64,000 nt of DNA from Artemia franciscana (Eukaryota; Arthropoda; Branchiopoda; Anostraca; Artemiidae), in contig NC_088880.1 in the NCBI RefSeq assembly GCF_032884065.1, forward strand, positions 34,536,008 through 34,600,007, read 5' to 3'. The notes below the pieces were generated by a model that ran no database searches, was not told the DNA's origin, and saw only the letters and a list, made by a program, of their open reading frames with translations. Shown here in pieces: positions 55,029 through 64,000 of this stretch. Numbering within the stretch: the stretch's first letter is position 1; each line of letters opens with the position of its first letter. Both the position numbers and the translations under genes were made by a program.

Positions 55029-55600
55029 CATGGGGTAAAATTATAGCAGTTCATATAACTGGCTTACCAATAAAGTGAATACTCCACTCGATACCTTTTT
55101 TTTTGTTCTTTACGAATACAATAATCGCTTCTACTGTAAATTCAAATTTGAATACTTTTTAACCTAATCTAAACTAATATATAGATTCTAGCACTGAGAA
55201 AATGTAGCATTATTTTTTCGAAAACGATGGGAAAAGACGGCGGTGAGAAAACGTAGTATTACTTCGTGGAAAACGAACGATAACTCATACTTTAATTGAA
55301 AATTCGTCACTTTTAAGAGCTCAAAAAGTGCCTAAATTTGAGTTTGCGTAGAATCGATTATTATATTCGTAAAGAACATAAAAAAAGGCATCAAGTGATA
55401 TGTTCACTTTATTGGTAAGTTAGTTATATGAGCTGTCATAATTTTTTGAAAATTTGTCATTTTTAAGAGTTCAAAAAGTGCTTAAATTTGAATTTACGGT
55501 AGAAGTGATGATTATTTTCGCAAAGAACATAAAAAAGGCATCGAGTGGTATATTCACTTTATGCGTAAGTCATATGAACTGCTATAATTTTACCTACATG
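55029..55600. mobile_element. MITE-like element with one inverted and two direct arms
   Basis: The left end catggggtaaaattatagca (55029) matches, inverted, the right end atgaactgctataattttac plus ctacatg (to 55600). The ~130-bp arm (through cactttat, ggcatcgagtg and the gaagcgattattgtattcg-like block) occurs once inverted at the left and twice direct on the right (about 55290-55445 and 55446-55600). No transposase is seen. Confidence 0.75.
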
Positions 55601-55814
55601 AGAACCAGAAACAACTGCGACAAGACAATAATGATGCATAGAAATCACCTGAGAAGAAGGGAATTTTCAAATCAGCCCCATCTGGAGTTGTTGGCAGAGC
55701 TGCCAATCTGAACATCTGGAGTTGTTGACAGTGGCGATAATAAAGAATAAGTTGCAATGCTAAAAATAGAATGGCGATGCTAGGAGTATAGCAAATATTG
55801 AGATAATTAGAGTT

Positions 55815-56430
55815 AGTTCTTTTTCTCGAAGCTTTTTATGGTGTTTGATGGAAAATATAAAGAAAGTATACTGTTTATCTTTATCTTTTCTACAGACATG
55901 ATTTTCCATCACATGGCATAACAGACCCATCTTAAAATTTGTAAACTGGAATCTATCAAAGATACGCCAGTACACAAACGAAAATTTGGATCTATAAGAT
56001 CAGACAATAACCGGTTTATTGATCTTTGTGTTTGGACACCATTAGCTTCGGCTCTGTGGAAAACCATATTATAGCTATATTTTATTAAATACTTAGTTGG
56101 TATTTTGGTTAGGTTGCATTTTGCATGCAGGACCGCTATCATCAGCCCCCCCCCCTCGACTAATGTGCAAATATACAGCCAAAATTATATATATCCTATC
56201 TATCTCCCAAGCGTCTCACTTGTTTCACCCCTATACATGTAGATTATAATATTCGAGTGTGTACTGGCTAACAGATATGTACTTTCTTTTTCACAAGTTG
56301 TTATATTTTTTTGATGGAAAATATAACAAAAATACACAATCTACCTTTGCCTTTTAAAGATACATGATCTTCTATCATATTGCGCAATAGACACGTTCTT
56401 GGAATTTACAAACCTGGGATCTATAAAACC
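55815..56430. repeat. ~470-bp tandem duplication flanking a MITE-like interior
   Basis: ttgatggaaaatataa and the following ~110 bases at 55838 recur at about 56312 (ttgatggaaaatataacaaa; later gacacgttcttggaatttac). Between them, 56110-56200 (ttttgcatgcaggaccgcta, C-run, aatgtgcaaatata) is a diverged match to the interior of the element at 37437-37868. Confidence 0.6.
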
Positions 56431-57370
56431 CGATCGGTTAAAAATGAAAAATAGGCTAAGACAGATGACTGACTAGATATCTACCTCTTTGATCAACTTT
56501 TTCACTCGTTGAATGATTTAAAACAAAAACAAAGAAACACATCAATACTAGATGTTTCATCCTGATGCTTCAATCAACATTTGAACCTTAAAAGGTGCAT
56601 ATGCATGTACTCTCCTGAGTTAATTCAAACTAGGGGTTGCCCACTTCCAAATACCTTTAAAGCAAGTGACATCACACGAGGCAAAAGCGCACACGCATTG
56701 CATTAATGCAGGGCTCCAACGGTGTCAATAAAGTTATTCATGAAATTCCTCACCATAAAGTTTGTCCCGCTCACACACAAAAAAATCAGCTTTTTGATTA
56801 TACAACAACTTTTCATAACAAATAACTGAATTAATCAGACGTGCAACACAGGGAACAAACTTTTGTTTTAAGAAAAAACTTTTAATTAGCAAGGCTTAAA
56901 TAGAATTTTTTGTCTTATTCTTTTACCAAGGAAAATATATAACAAGTATACACTATTACATATGTAGACACTTATCTGTGTGTGGTTTATTTAAAATTCT
57001 TCAGAAGTGGACTTTCTTTAAAAAGTGAAACAAAGTTCAACTTTCTCCTAACAGATGTATAGTCAACAAAGCCGTGCGAGGTTGTTAACTTTATTGACGC
57101 CGTGAGAGCCCCTCATAAGGGTGTCATCCGTGGGGAATTGAGTAAAGCTGCGAAATCTATACTAGACGGAAGAGAGTGGGTGAACTCTCCAATTTAAAGG
57201 GGTTACTAGCTCACATTATTAACCTACCTTATCTGCCATCTGAAAAAGTAACACAACATGAAGTTTTCGATTGCACATCGTAATCTTAACACATAGGTCC
57301 TGAATGGAATAAAAACACAAGGATTTTGAAAAATAGCCTCGAATCATTGCAACACGAAATACTCATTTAC
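56431..57370. other. Unassigned
   Basis: No gene was recognised. A possible 12-base exon-like word (57228-57239, minus strand, between ttactttttcag and gtaggt) is discussed under rejected items. Confidence 0.45.
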
Positions 57371-57450
57371 ATATCATGAAAAGAGAAATCACCGAAAACG
57401 TCTCTACACTTCCCAGTAACCATTGCTATATCATGAAAAGAGAAATCACC
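57371..57450. repeat. 23-bp duplication flanking a 34-bp foldback fragment
   Basis: atatcatgaaaagagaaatcacc-type words at 57371-57393 and 57428-57450 flank 57394-57427, which matches the foldback right arm at about 9172-9205 (gaaaacgtctgtacacttcc, then cagtaaccatt). Confidence 0.75.
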
Positions 57451-57800
57451 AATGCAACAGCACAAACACACAAAAAAAAAAGAGAGACAGAAGGAGAAAA
57501 GGAAGACTGTTTTCCTAAATTAGTGATTAATATAGACCAGCACTTGAATGAGGCCTTAACCCTACTCATACATACAATCACATAGGTCAAACAGCATAGC
57601 GACACACAATCAACCATAAAGAATAATCCATGGACAGGCAGTCATGTCGTCAATAAGTATAAGTCGTCATTTACCAAACAATAGAAAAAATAATATAGAC
57701 AAATAATTCAGAGGCAACACCCAACACAAGGGCTCATCAGGAGAATACACTGGCCTATATAAGGTTTCGCCACTTTAAATTCTCTACCCAGCACAGTGTT
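57432..57800 (-). repeat. Dispersed repeat family R-B, copy 2
   Basis: Inverted, highly similar counterpart of 5853-6218, from tcatgaaaagagaaatcac to cagcacagtgtt. It lacks the (TA)n at the end that adjoins copy 1. Confidence 0.78.
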
Positions 57801-60228
57801 CGCCTATAAGATCTCCCCTCGGGTTTTTACAATTTCCCTTACAAAAATACACTAAGCTTCAGGCAACAGAACACAGCTTAAAAGAGACCTTTCCTTTAAA
57901 TAGCAAAAATTTTGAATAATTGGCAAAATAAACCTTTTTTACAGGGAAACTTTACCGTTGAAAACATTTTCACAATCTATCTCTAATCTTTAAAGAAATA
58001 ATACAACTTAATCGTGTAATGCCGAAAATTTTAAATACAAAATTTGTAGCGTATTCGCAAGGAGGGGGGAACAGTCATGACATTTATGAAACCTCTCTGG
58101 AGAAGATAAAGAAATGCAAAGCGCTGAAACATTTAGATACTTCATAGGAAGCTCTCAACTCCCCCCGGCCCCTCCCCTCGAACAGAGAAGACTTCATAGT
58201 CTTCTCCGCTGGTCTTTAGAAATATTTGCGTGTGCCCATTATACATAATTTACTAAACAAGATGTGTAGGCTATAGACCAAACAGATAGAATTTTGTATA
58301 AAAACTGGGCCAGAACGAAAGTCTATTCTCTTGACAAGTGAATACCGTCAATAGTGGCCGTACTTAGACATCAATGTTTAGCTAAAGTAGACATTTGAAT
58401 CGAGATTAAGGGAATTTGACACCATAATAATTATTTTGTCAGTCTTAGCGTCGGCTGACAGTCTCAAAGACAAAGGATCCATTAGGAAATTACCCAGCAC
58501 CAAAGGGAATTTCGGAAGCAATTTCCTTAAGAATTGATGGGGGAAAGGGTTTTAAATGTATTAACAGTTCGGAATGCTAACGAGAGGCTATTTAAAAATA
58601 AAGGAAATGAAAACGATCTGTAACTAATTGTTAAGCAAAACGGTGTCATTTCAATGTACATAGAGCACAAATAATATACACCCTAAGTTGGCAAGATTTC
58701 AATCATGGTGTTTAGCACAACAGGGAACTTCCAAAACTATCAAATTATTCAATGATACTTCTTTTGAGCTGATGTTTAATGTTTTACAAGCAGGTATGCT
58801 AGAATTTCTTAGGGACTACCCTTTCCTGAACTTTAAAAAGAAAATCCTGCTCCGTTCAATGGAAAAAAAGACTCACGCTTTCTAATGATGCTTTCTTTCT
58901 AATAATTCATTAAATCTTACTGTATTTATCTCCGGTACAGGACCTAAGAAGTTAAATAGTTTACATAAGATCAAGTTCACCCGTTTGGCCCTTGTTCAGA
59001 ATTTCGCAATAAAATGTCTGCCATATTCTTGTCTTTTGTGACAATAAATTGCTGTTTAACTGTTTTTACATTTGTACCTAGAACCGCTCCTGGGGTTGGT
59101 GGTGCCCGGGGAAAAATTAATTAGAGGGCCCCACTCCCGACTCAGATATAAGCAAAAAAGCCGAATCAAAGTGAAAAATTCGATCAAATGAGCAATTACC
59201 TAGCCACACTCTCTTAGAAACGACTCTATTTTATTAAAAAAATATTTTTATTAAAAAAGGAGCAAGTCATAGATTTTCCTCGTTGTTCCGCATACTCCGT
59301 CTTTATACCCTTGATTGCCATCCTATTTGAAGGGAATAAAAGAGTTTTCTGTTCATACTAATAAAGTATTGCAAGTACCTTCTTAATCTTCTACCTTGGA
59401 CCAATACTTCCAGAGTAACGGTATATTATTTGATAAATTATTTAATCAATAAAATACATTTAATAAATAACTTATCACTAATTTAATAAATTGTTTAAGC
59501 AAATAATCCTCTAATCATCGTCATTAAATGGCAGAGCAGATTTAGAGGTTTGCGTGATTGGAACCATAGATTTTGCGTGACATTTACTTAAAATGTATTC
59601 TATTTGTTTTGTTTTAGTTGTTTTGCTAGATTCTTTCAGTAGTGACGCATGACTGCTTCTAAGGAGACAGATAGGGGGTATATTATTAATTTTCTTCGAG
59701 ATGCAGATGCTTTTTACGCATTAAGGAAGGTTTTCTAAGTGACAGATGTGCTCGTTACATAATAAGGAGTGTTTTTCTTCGATTAATAAAAAACCTGAGA
59801 GAGCCTGGAAAAAACCCTCTGGGCCCCAAGTAGGGACATAGTCCAAATTGACCATAGCCCAATATTTTTCTGCTTGACAAACAGAGCCTTTTTTGTCATC
59901 AAACAAAGGATTTTTCCTGTATTTCCGGGAATAAGGAGTGAACCATTAAGTTACCCTCTATCAATTTTCTAGGAACGAAGGCTTATTATTCTTCTAGCCG
60001 GACCGAGTAATTTCCTTTGTTCTCGGGAGGTACAAAACCAGGTTTCGAACAAGCATTTTCATCAGTTTTATATTAAATATTGAAAGTAGACCAAGATATA
60101 CTACAACCAAATTGGAGCTACTACAGTTAACCATATTGGATTAATAACTAAAACCCCACCCCCACCCCATAAAATATCACTGACGAAATAATCTCATTTA
60201 TCACGTCAAAATATGTGCTTTCTCTGTC
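57801..60228. other. Unassigned, possibly upstream CaMKII intron
   Basis: I found no convincing exon. The frame 59721-59906 (-), with EKYWAMVNLDYVPTWGPEGF, and the frame 58688-58885 (+), with FQSWCLAQQGTSKTIKLFND, have balanced composition but no family I recognise and no clear splice context. They may be transposon debris. Confidence 0.4.
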
Positions 60229-60640
60229 TACATCTACATATATATAAATAAGTTGTCTGTGGGTTATGTCTGTCGAGTGACGTCATGTCATCATGTCATG
60301 TCGTCATGAAGTTAGTTGTCGTCATGTTTGTTATGACGATGACGTCATTAAAGGTATTTGAGAAAATCGTTCAAAGACAAATTTTTAATTGTAAGAAGAT
60401 CGTGAACGGAAAAATGTTTAATTGTAAAATGACTGAAGAACCTACAATGGCAACAGTCGAGGAGATCGAGCTGCTCAAAGAGTCTATGCCAAAAAACTTG
60501 CGGCTGATAGAGAAAGTAAGAAAAGAAAGCGTGCCGAGGAATCACAAGAACAGCAAGAAAACAGGCTTGCGGCTGCTAGAGAAAGTAAGAACAGAAAGCG
60601 TGCCGAGGAATCACAATATATATGTATATATCTTCTATAT
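60229..60640 (+). mobile_element. Helitron D: 5' end and N-terminal remnant
   Basis: tctacatatatataaataag and repeated tgtctgt at about 60235-60270 match the 5' leaders of Helitrons A-C, followed by the same cgtcatgaagttagttgtcg blocks. 60429 onward starts MTEEPTMATVEE and, after a frameshift at about 60465, the AQRVYAKKLAADRESKKRKR-type repeat. It breaks off at tcacaatatatatgtatata (about 60620), where another 5'-end-like sequence begins. No zinc motif, Rep or helicase remains. Confidence 0.8.
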
Positions 60641-60741
60641 ATATAAAAAAAAGTTGTTTGTGTGTTATGTCTGTCTGTCTGTCTGTCCGCATATGACGTC
60701 TGAATTATTTCATCATATACCAATTCAAAAACGAATGTATT

Positions 60742-60826
60742 CAAGCCCGAAGTAGCTGAGTTGGTAACGCGTTATGTTCCAGGTTCTAGGTCCGAGAGGT
60801 TGCAGGTTCGAACCTTGGCTAGGTAA
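60742..60826 (+). repeat. tRNA-like module inside Helitron E
   Basis: tagctgagttgg at 60753 and ggttcgaacct at 60804 act as A- and B-box-like words. Same module, including its leader gacgtctgaattatttcatc, as 40065-40146. The T arm has four of five pairs; the acceptor stem is not intact. Confidence 0.6.
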
Positions 60827-60829
60827 AAA

Positions 60830-60970
60830 CTACAAAAAAAAACTAAAAAGAAAAAACTAAAAACTAAAAAAAACTAAAAAAACTAAAAAAAGGTAAAAAC
60901 TACAAAAAAACTAAAAAAAAACTAAAAAACTAAAAAAGAAAAAAATAAAAAAGAAAAAAAATGAAAAATA
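60830..60970. repeat. (CTAAAAA)n A-rich simple repeat
   Basis: Repeated actaaaaaa and gaaaaaa words. Further tracts at 61070-61105, 61862-61985 and 62080-62128, and the complement in Helitron B at 40655-40740. Confidence 0.85.
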
Positions 60971-61229
60971 AAGAGGGGGATTATAAATGACGACGGGGAC
61001 ACAGTGAATTTTTGATTAGCAATCACCATCAACAAAGCTCAAGGGCAATCATTAGAATCATGAGGTATAACTAAAAAAAAAGCTAAAAAACTAAAAACTA
61101 AAAAAAGGCCAATTCAAAAACGAATGTATATACAGACGGGACACCGGGACACGGGTTTAACCAGATGCGACTAAAATCGGATCGTTGTGAGATCTATATA
61201 TATAAAAATAAGTTCAAAAACGAATGTAT

Positions 61230-61455
61230 ATACAGACCGGGACAAAAATGACGACCGGGACACCGGGACACAGGGAACATAAATGACGACCGGGACACTC
61301 GAAGAGAAATTACAGACTAGGACACCGGGACACAAATGACGACCGGGAAACAGGGAATATAAATGACGACCGGGACACAGGGACACAACTACAACGGGGA
61401 CGCCGGGGGGCACAGGGGGATATATAAATGACGACGGCGACACAGGGAGTATTCG
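61230..61455 (+). repeat. Minisatellite (GACGACCGGGACACAGGGA-type), copy in Helitron E
   Basis: At least six gacgaccgggac words separated by accgggacacaaat and agggaatataaat variants. The reverse-strand frame over it, rich in PVVIYVPCVP, is an artefact. Confidence 0.85.
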
Positions 61456-61646
61456 ATTAGCAATCACCATCAACAAAGCTCAAGGGCAATCATTAGAATC
61501 ATGAGGTATAGATCTGAATACGGATTTTTTTTTCCCATGGACAATTATATGTTGCATGTTCAAGAGTTGGTAAACCAATCTATTTATATGCACAGACAAT
61601 GGGACAGCGAAGAATGTTGTATATTCGCAAGTTTTACGTAGTTCAA

Positions 61647-61762
<116 letters not shown>

Positions 61763-62213
61763 AGGTGGGAAAAAGGGACACAACTACAATGGCGCGTAAC
61801 TAATATGGCGCGTAACGACTTACGCGCACGTGGGGGCTTGGGGGGCGTGAAGCGTCCCCACCAACTAAAAAACTAAAAAGAAAAAAACTAAAAACTAATA
61901 AAAAAAAACTAAAAAAGCTAAAAAAACTAAAAAAAAAACTAAAAAAGAAAAAAAATAAAAAAGGAAAAAACTGAAAAATAAAGAGTGGGACTATAAATGA
62001 CGACGGGGACACAGGGAATGTTCGATTAGCAATCACCATCAACAAAGCTCAAGGGCAATCATTAGAATCATGAGGTATAACTAAAAACAAAATAAAAAAA
62101 AGTAAAAAACTAAAAACTAAAAAAAAGACCAATTCAAAAACGAATGTATATACAGACCGGGACACCAGGACACGGGTTTAACCAGATGCGACTAAAATTC
62201 GATCGTTGCGAGA

Positions 62214-62215
<2 letters not shown>

Positions 62216-62299
<84 letters not shown>
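62216..62299. repeat. (TA)n microsatellite in fragment F
   Basis: An 84-base TA run at the position where the sister copy (61193-61212) has only tctatatatataaaaataag. Confidence 0.95.
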
Positions 62300-62301
<2 letters not shown>

Positions 62302-62319
62302 TTCAAAAACGAATGTATA

Positions 62320-62550
62320 TACAGACCGGGACACCGGGACAAAAACGACGACCGGGACACCAGGACACAGGGCATATAAATGACGACCGGGACACTCAAA
62401 GAGAAATTACAGACTGGGACACCGGGACACAAATGACGACCGGGACACAGGGAATATAAATGACAACCGGGACACAGGGACACAACTACAACGGGGACGC
62501 CGGGGGGCACAGGGGGATATATAAATGACGACGGCGACACAGGGAATATT
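62320..62550 (+). repeat. Minisatellite, copy in fragment F
   Basis: Same order and nearly the same words as 61230-61455, with small point differences. Confidence 0.85.
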
Positions 62551-62640
62551 CGATTAGCAATCACCATCAACAAAGCTCAAGGGCAATCATTAGAATCATG
62601 AGGTATAGATCTGAATACGGATTGTTTTGGACAAAAAGGG

Positions 62641-63240
62641 TAGCTTTTAACACATGTCTTCGTCTACAAAATTCACGACTTTTAGTGAGTTAAATCTTTG
62701 CATAGAATTATGTAAAAATCATGTTTTATTTACACTAAATCTTTGATTTTTTAGGGGGGAGGGAGGCGGAGCTGGTTGTGACTACTCTTTTCGTATGAAG
62801 AAATGCAATTAGATCTAATTTAACTAGTCAAAGTTTATTCGAGAGAGGGGGGGCACAGATCAAGCGTAAGTTATTAGCCGTTAGTTAATTGCGTTACAAA
62901 GGAGCGAATATTCAAGGGAAAAGCGTATGAAGTTCCCTTGGAAAATTTCGGTAAAGCACAATATTTATCTATACATCAATAAATATATTCAGAGAAAATA
63001 AGAAATTTTGGAAAGCGTTTTTGTGGACGAAAGGCTTTTTTTATTTTCATTGAAAACACTTGAAATGGCAAATCTTTTCCCCTAAACGTTAAAAATTGAT
63101 TTCCTGTCCCTGTATTGTTGCCAACTGACATCACATCTTCACCTTGGTGTAGTGAGGGAGAGGGGAACAGTTAGACCTAAGGTGACTTTGAGAGAGTAAT
63201 AAATAGGAATTTTGTGAATACTAAGGAATTAGAATTTTTA
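62641..63240. other. Unassigned
   Basis: No gene or repeat identified. Confidence 0.45.
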
Positions 63241-63740
63241 AGGGTCGAGTTATTTGGAAAAGTAAACAATTTAATTTTTTATTGAAAGAATTTTGATGAT
63301 ACGCTTGGGGGTATGGGTAGCTATGCGTGAGCTACTAGAAGCGAGTTTAACTGGGGACATGTTAAAATTAGGCTCAAGTTATATGGGAAAACTAATAAAT
63401 TTAATTTTTTATTACAAGAATTTTGATGATATGCTTGGGGACACCGTCAGCTTCTAGAAGCAAATTTAACTGGGGAACATGTTGAAATTAGGCTCAAATT
63501 ATTTGGGAAACTAAAAAAAAATATTTTTTTTACAGTTTTGATGATACGCTTGGGGACATGGACAGCTATGCGTAAGCTTCTAGAAGCGATTTAACTAGGG
63601 ATTGGTTAGAATTAGACTGAATTAGTCAATTTTTGGAAAACTAAAACATTTTAGTTTTATTACAACAATTTCTGATGATACGCTTGAGGTCATGGGCTAC
63701 TAGAAGTGAATTTAAGTGGAAACTATGATTTTTGAGGACA
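63241..63740. repeat. ~115-136-bp tandem repeat, four units
   Basis: gatgatacgcttgggg recurs at about 63295, 63425, 63540 and 63674, each followed by tagctatgcgt, a ctagaagcgaatttaact block and aattaggctcaa. Units vary in length by small indels. Confidence 0.8.
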
Positions 63741-64000
63741 ATTATTTGGAAAACCTAAAATTTTATTTCTATACAAGGAAAATTCTCACCAATTCTCCAA
63801 ATGACGATGGTATGCAATGACCCTAACCCTACCTATAAACAACATGACAGTTTTAGATCCTCTCAATAGAAGACTTCACATGTGGTGAGATTACCCCCCT
63901 CTCCTACTGCCTGAGATAGCCAAGTGTCTCGGGCTGGCCGGCCCTGGCTTCATAAATTGACTGAAGATACAAGACTAAAAATTAGAATACTAAAGATTTA
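63741..64000. other. Unassigned right edge
   Basis: Nothing recognised. Confidence 0.4.

Larger units (their letters stand above)
61871..62640 (+). mobile_element. Helitron fragment F: duplicate of the 61020-61560 module
   Basis: Repeats, in order, the helicase scrap, (CTAAAAA)n, ccaattcaaaaacgaatgta, gggtttaaccagatgcgact, a TA tract (62216-62299, expanded from tctatatatataaaaataag at 61193), the minisatellite (62320-62550) and the helicase scrap to cggattgtttt. Ends abruptly at about 62630. Near-identity to the first copy indicates a recent tandem duplication. Confidence 0.78.

Noticed and set aside
57228-57239. Possible 12-base microexon (ATGGCAGATAAG) between ttactttttcag and gtaggt on the minus strand, which could have been a CaMKII linker exon.
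   Set aside because: In the phase needed to join the 76-bp hub exon it would contain TAA. Isolated splice-like words are common by chance, so there is no support.
59721-59906. 61-codon minus-strand frame with balanced composition as a host exon.
   Set aside because: No recognised domain, no convincing splice sites in phase and no match to CaMKII; left unassigned.

Overview
The window is eukaryotic genomic DNA: AT-rich, with small exons bounded by GT-AG introns and very dense transposon remains. The protein signatures (animal CaMKII, Penelope-like GIY-YIG, several LINE clades, Helitrons) point to an animal. The overall style, with long (TA)n runs, Helitrons carrying Lys/Arg/Glu-rich repeats and large introns, suggests an arthropod, possibly a crustacean such as the brine shrimp Artemia. 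That species guess is inference only.

Host genes. The most important content is not in any long open reading frame. Four short minus-strand exons (38066-38141, 35697-35791, 24725-24839, 13970-14081) have consensus splice sites and compatible phases. Together they encode the C-terminal hub (association) domain of calcium/calmodulin-dependent protein kinase II and end at a stop codon. The kinase and linker exons were not found and probably lie beyond the right edge. The introns (about 2.3, 10.9 and 10.6 kb) are filled with repeats. At the extreme left, 341-378 looks like the last coding exon of a plus-strand gene with a poly(A) signal at 457, so the two host genes would be tail to tail.

Repeats, left to right. 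0-5 kb: mostly unassigned, with small hairpins and one dispersed repeat. 5.2-10 kb: a LINE tail, a short hairpin array, a dispersed repeat, a (TA)n run and a 3.4-kb nested palindromic (foldback) element followed by a 66-bp tandem repeat. 11.8-12.8 kb: LINE fragment. 15.3-19.2 kb: decayed two-ORF LINE plus a SINE-like unit. 20.2-24.7 kb: three tandem-repeat arrays, the largest a ~93-bp satellite, ending in (TA)n. 25.7-35.4 kb: five LINE fragments of several clades, a ~300-bp tandem repeat and a second foldback copy. 36-38 kb: two MITE-like inverted-repeat elements. 39-39.8 kb: a tRNA-derived SINE and a tandem repeat. 39.9-44.5 kb: two Helitrons joined head to head. 44.5-46.1 kb: third foldback copy. 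46.9-48.5 kb: remnant of a second Helitron lineage and a Penelope-like element tail. 49.5-53.1 kb: a 3.6-kb internally deleted Helitron. 53.2-54.8 kb: second copy of the other Helitron lineage and a hAT tail. 55.0-55.6 kb: a three-armed MITE. 60.2-62.6 kb: rearranged Helitron fragments with minisatellites. 63.3-63.7 kb: a tandem repeat.

How it fits together. No transposon protein here looks intact; every reverse transcriptase and Helitron Rep-helicase is frameshifted, deleted or truncated. The strongest structural novelty is in the Helitrons: a head-to-head dimer, tandemly repeated 3' hairpin-CTAG terminators with an apparent recombinant between them, a tRNA-like module, and (TA)n tracts at element ends. 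The second is the nested foldback family. All calls come from reading the sequence by eye; no database search was run.
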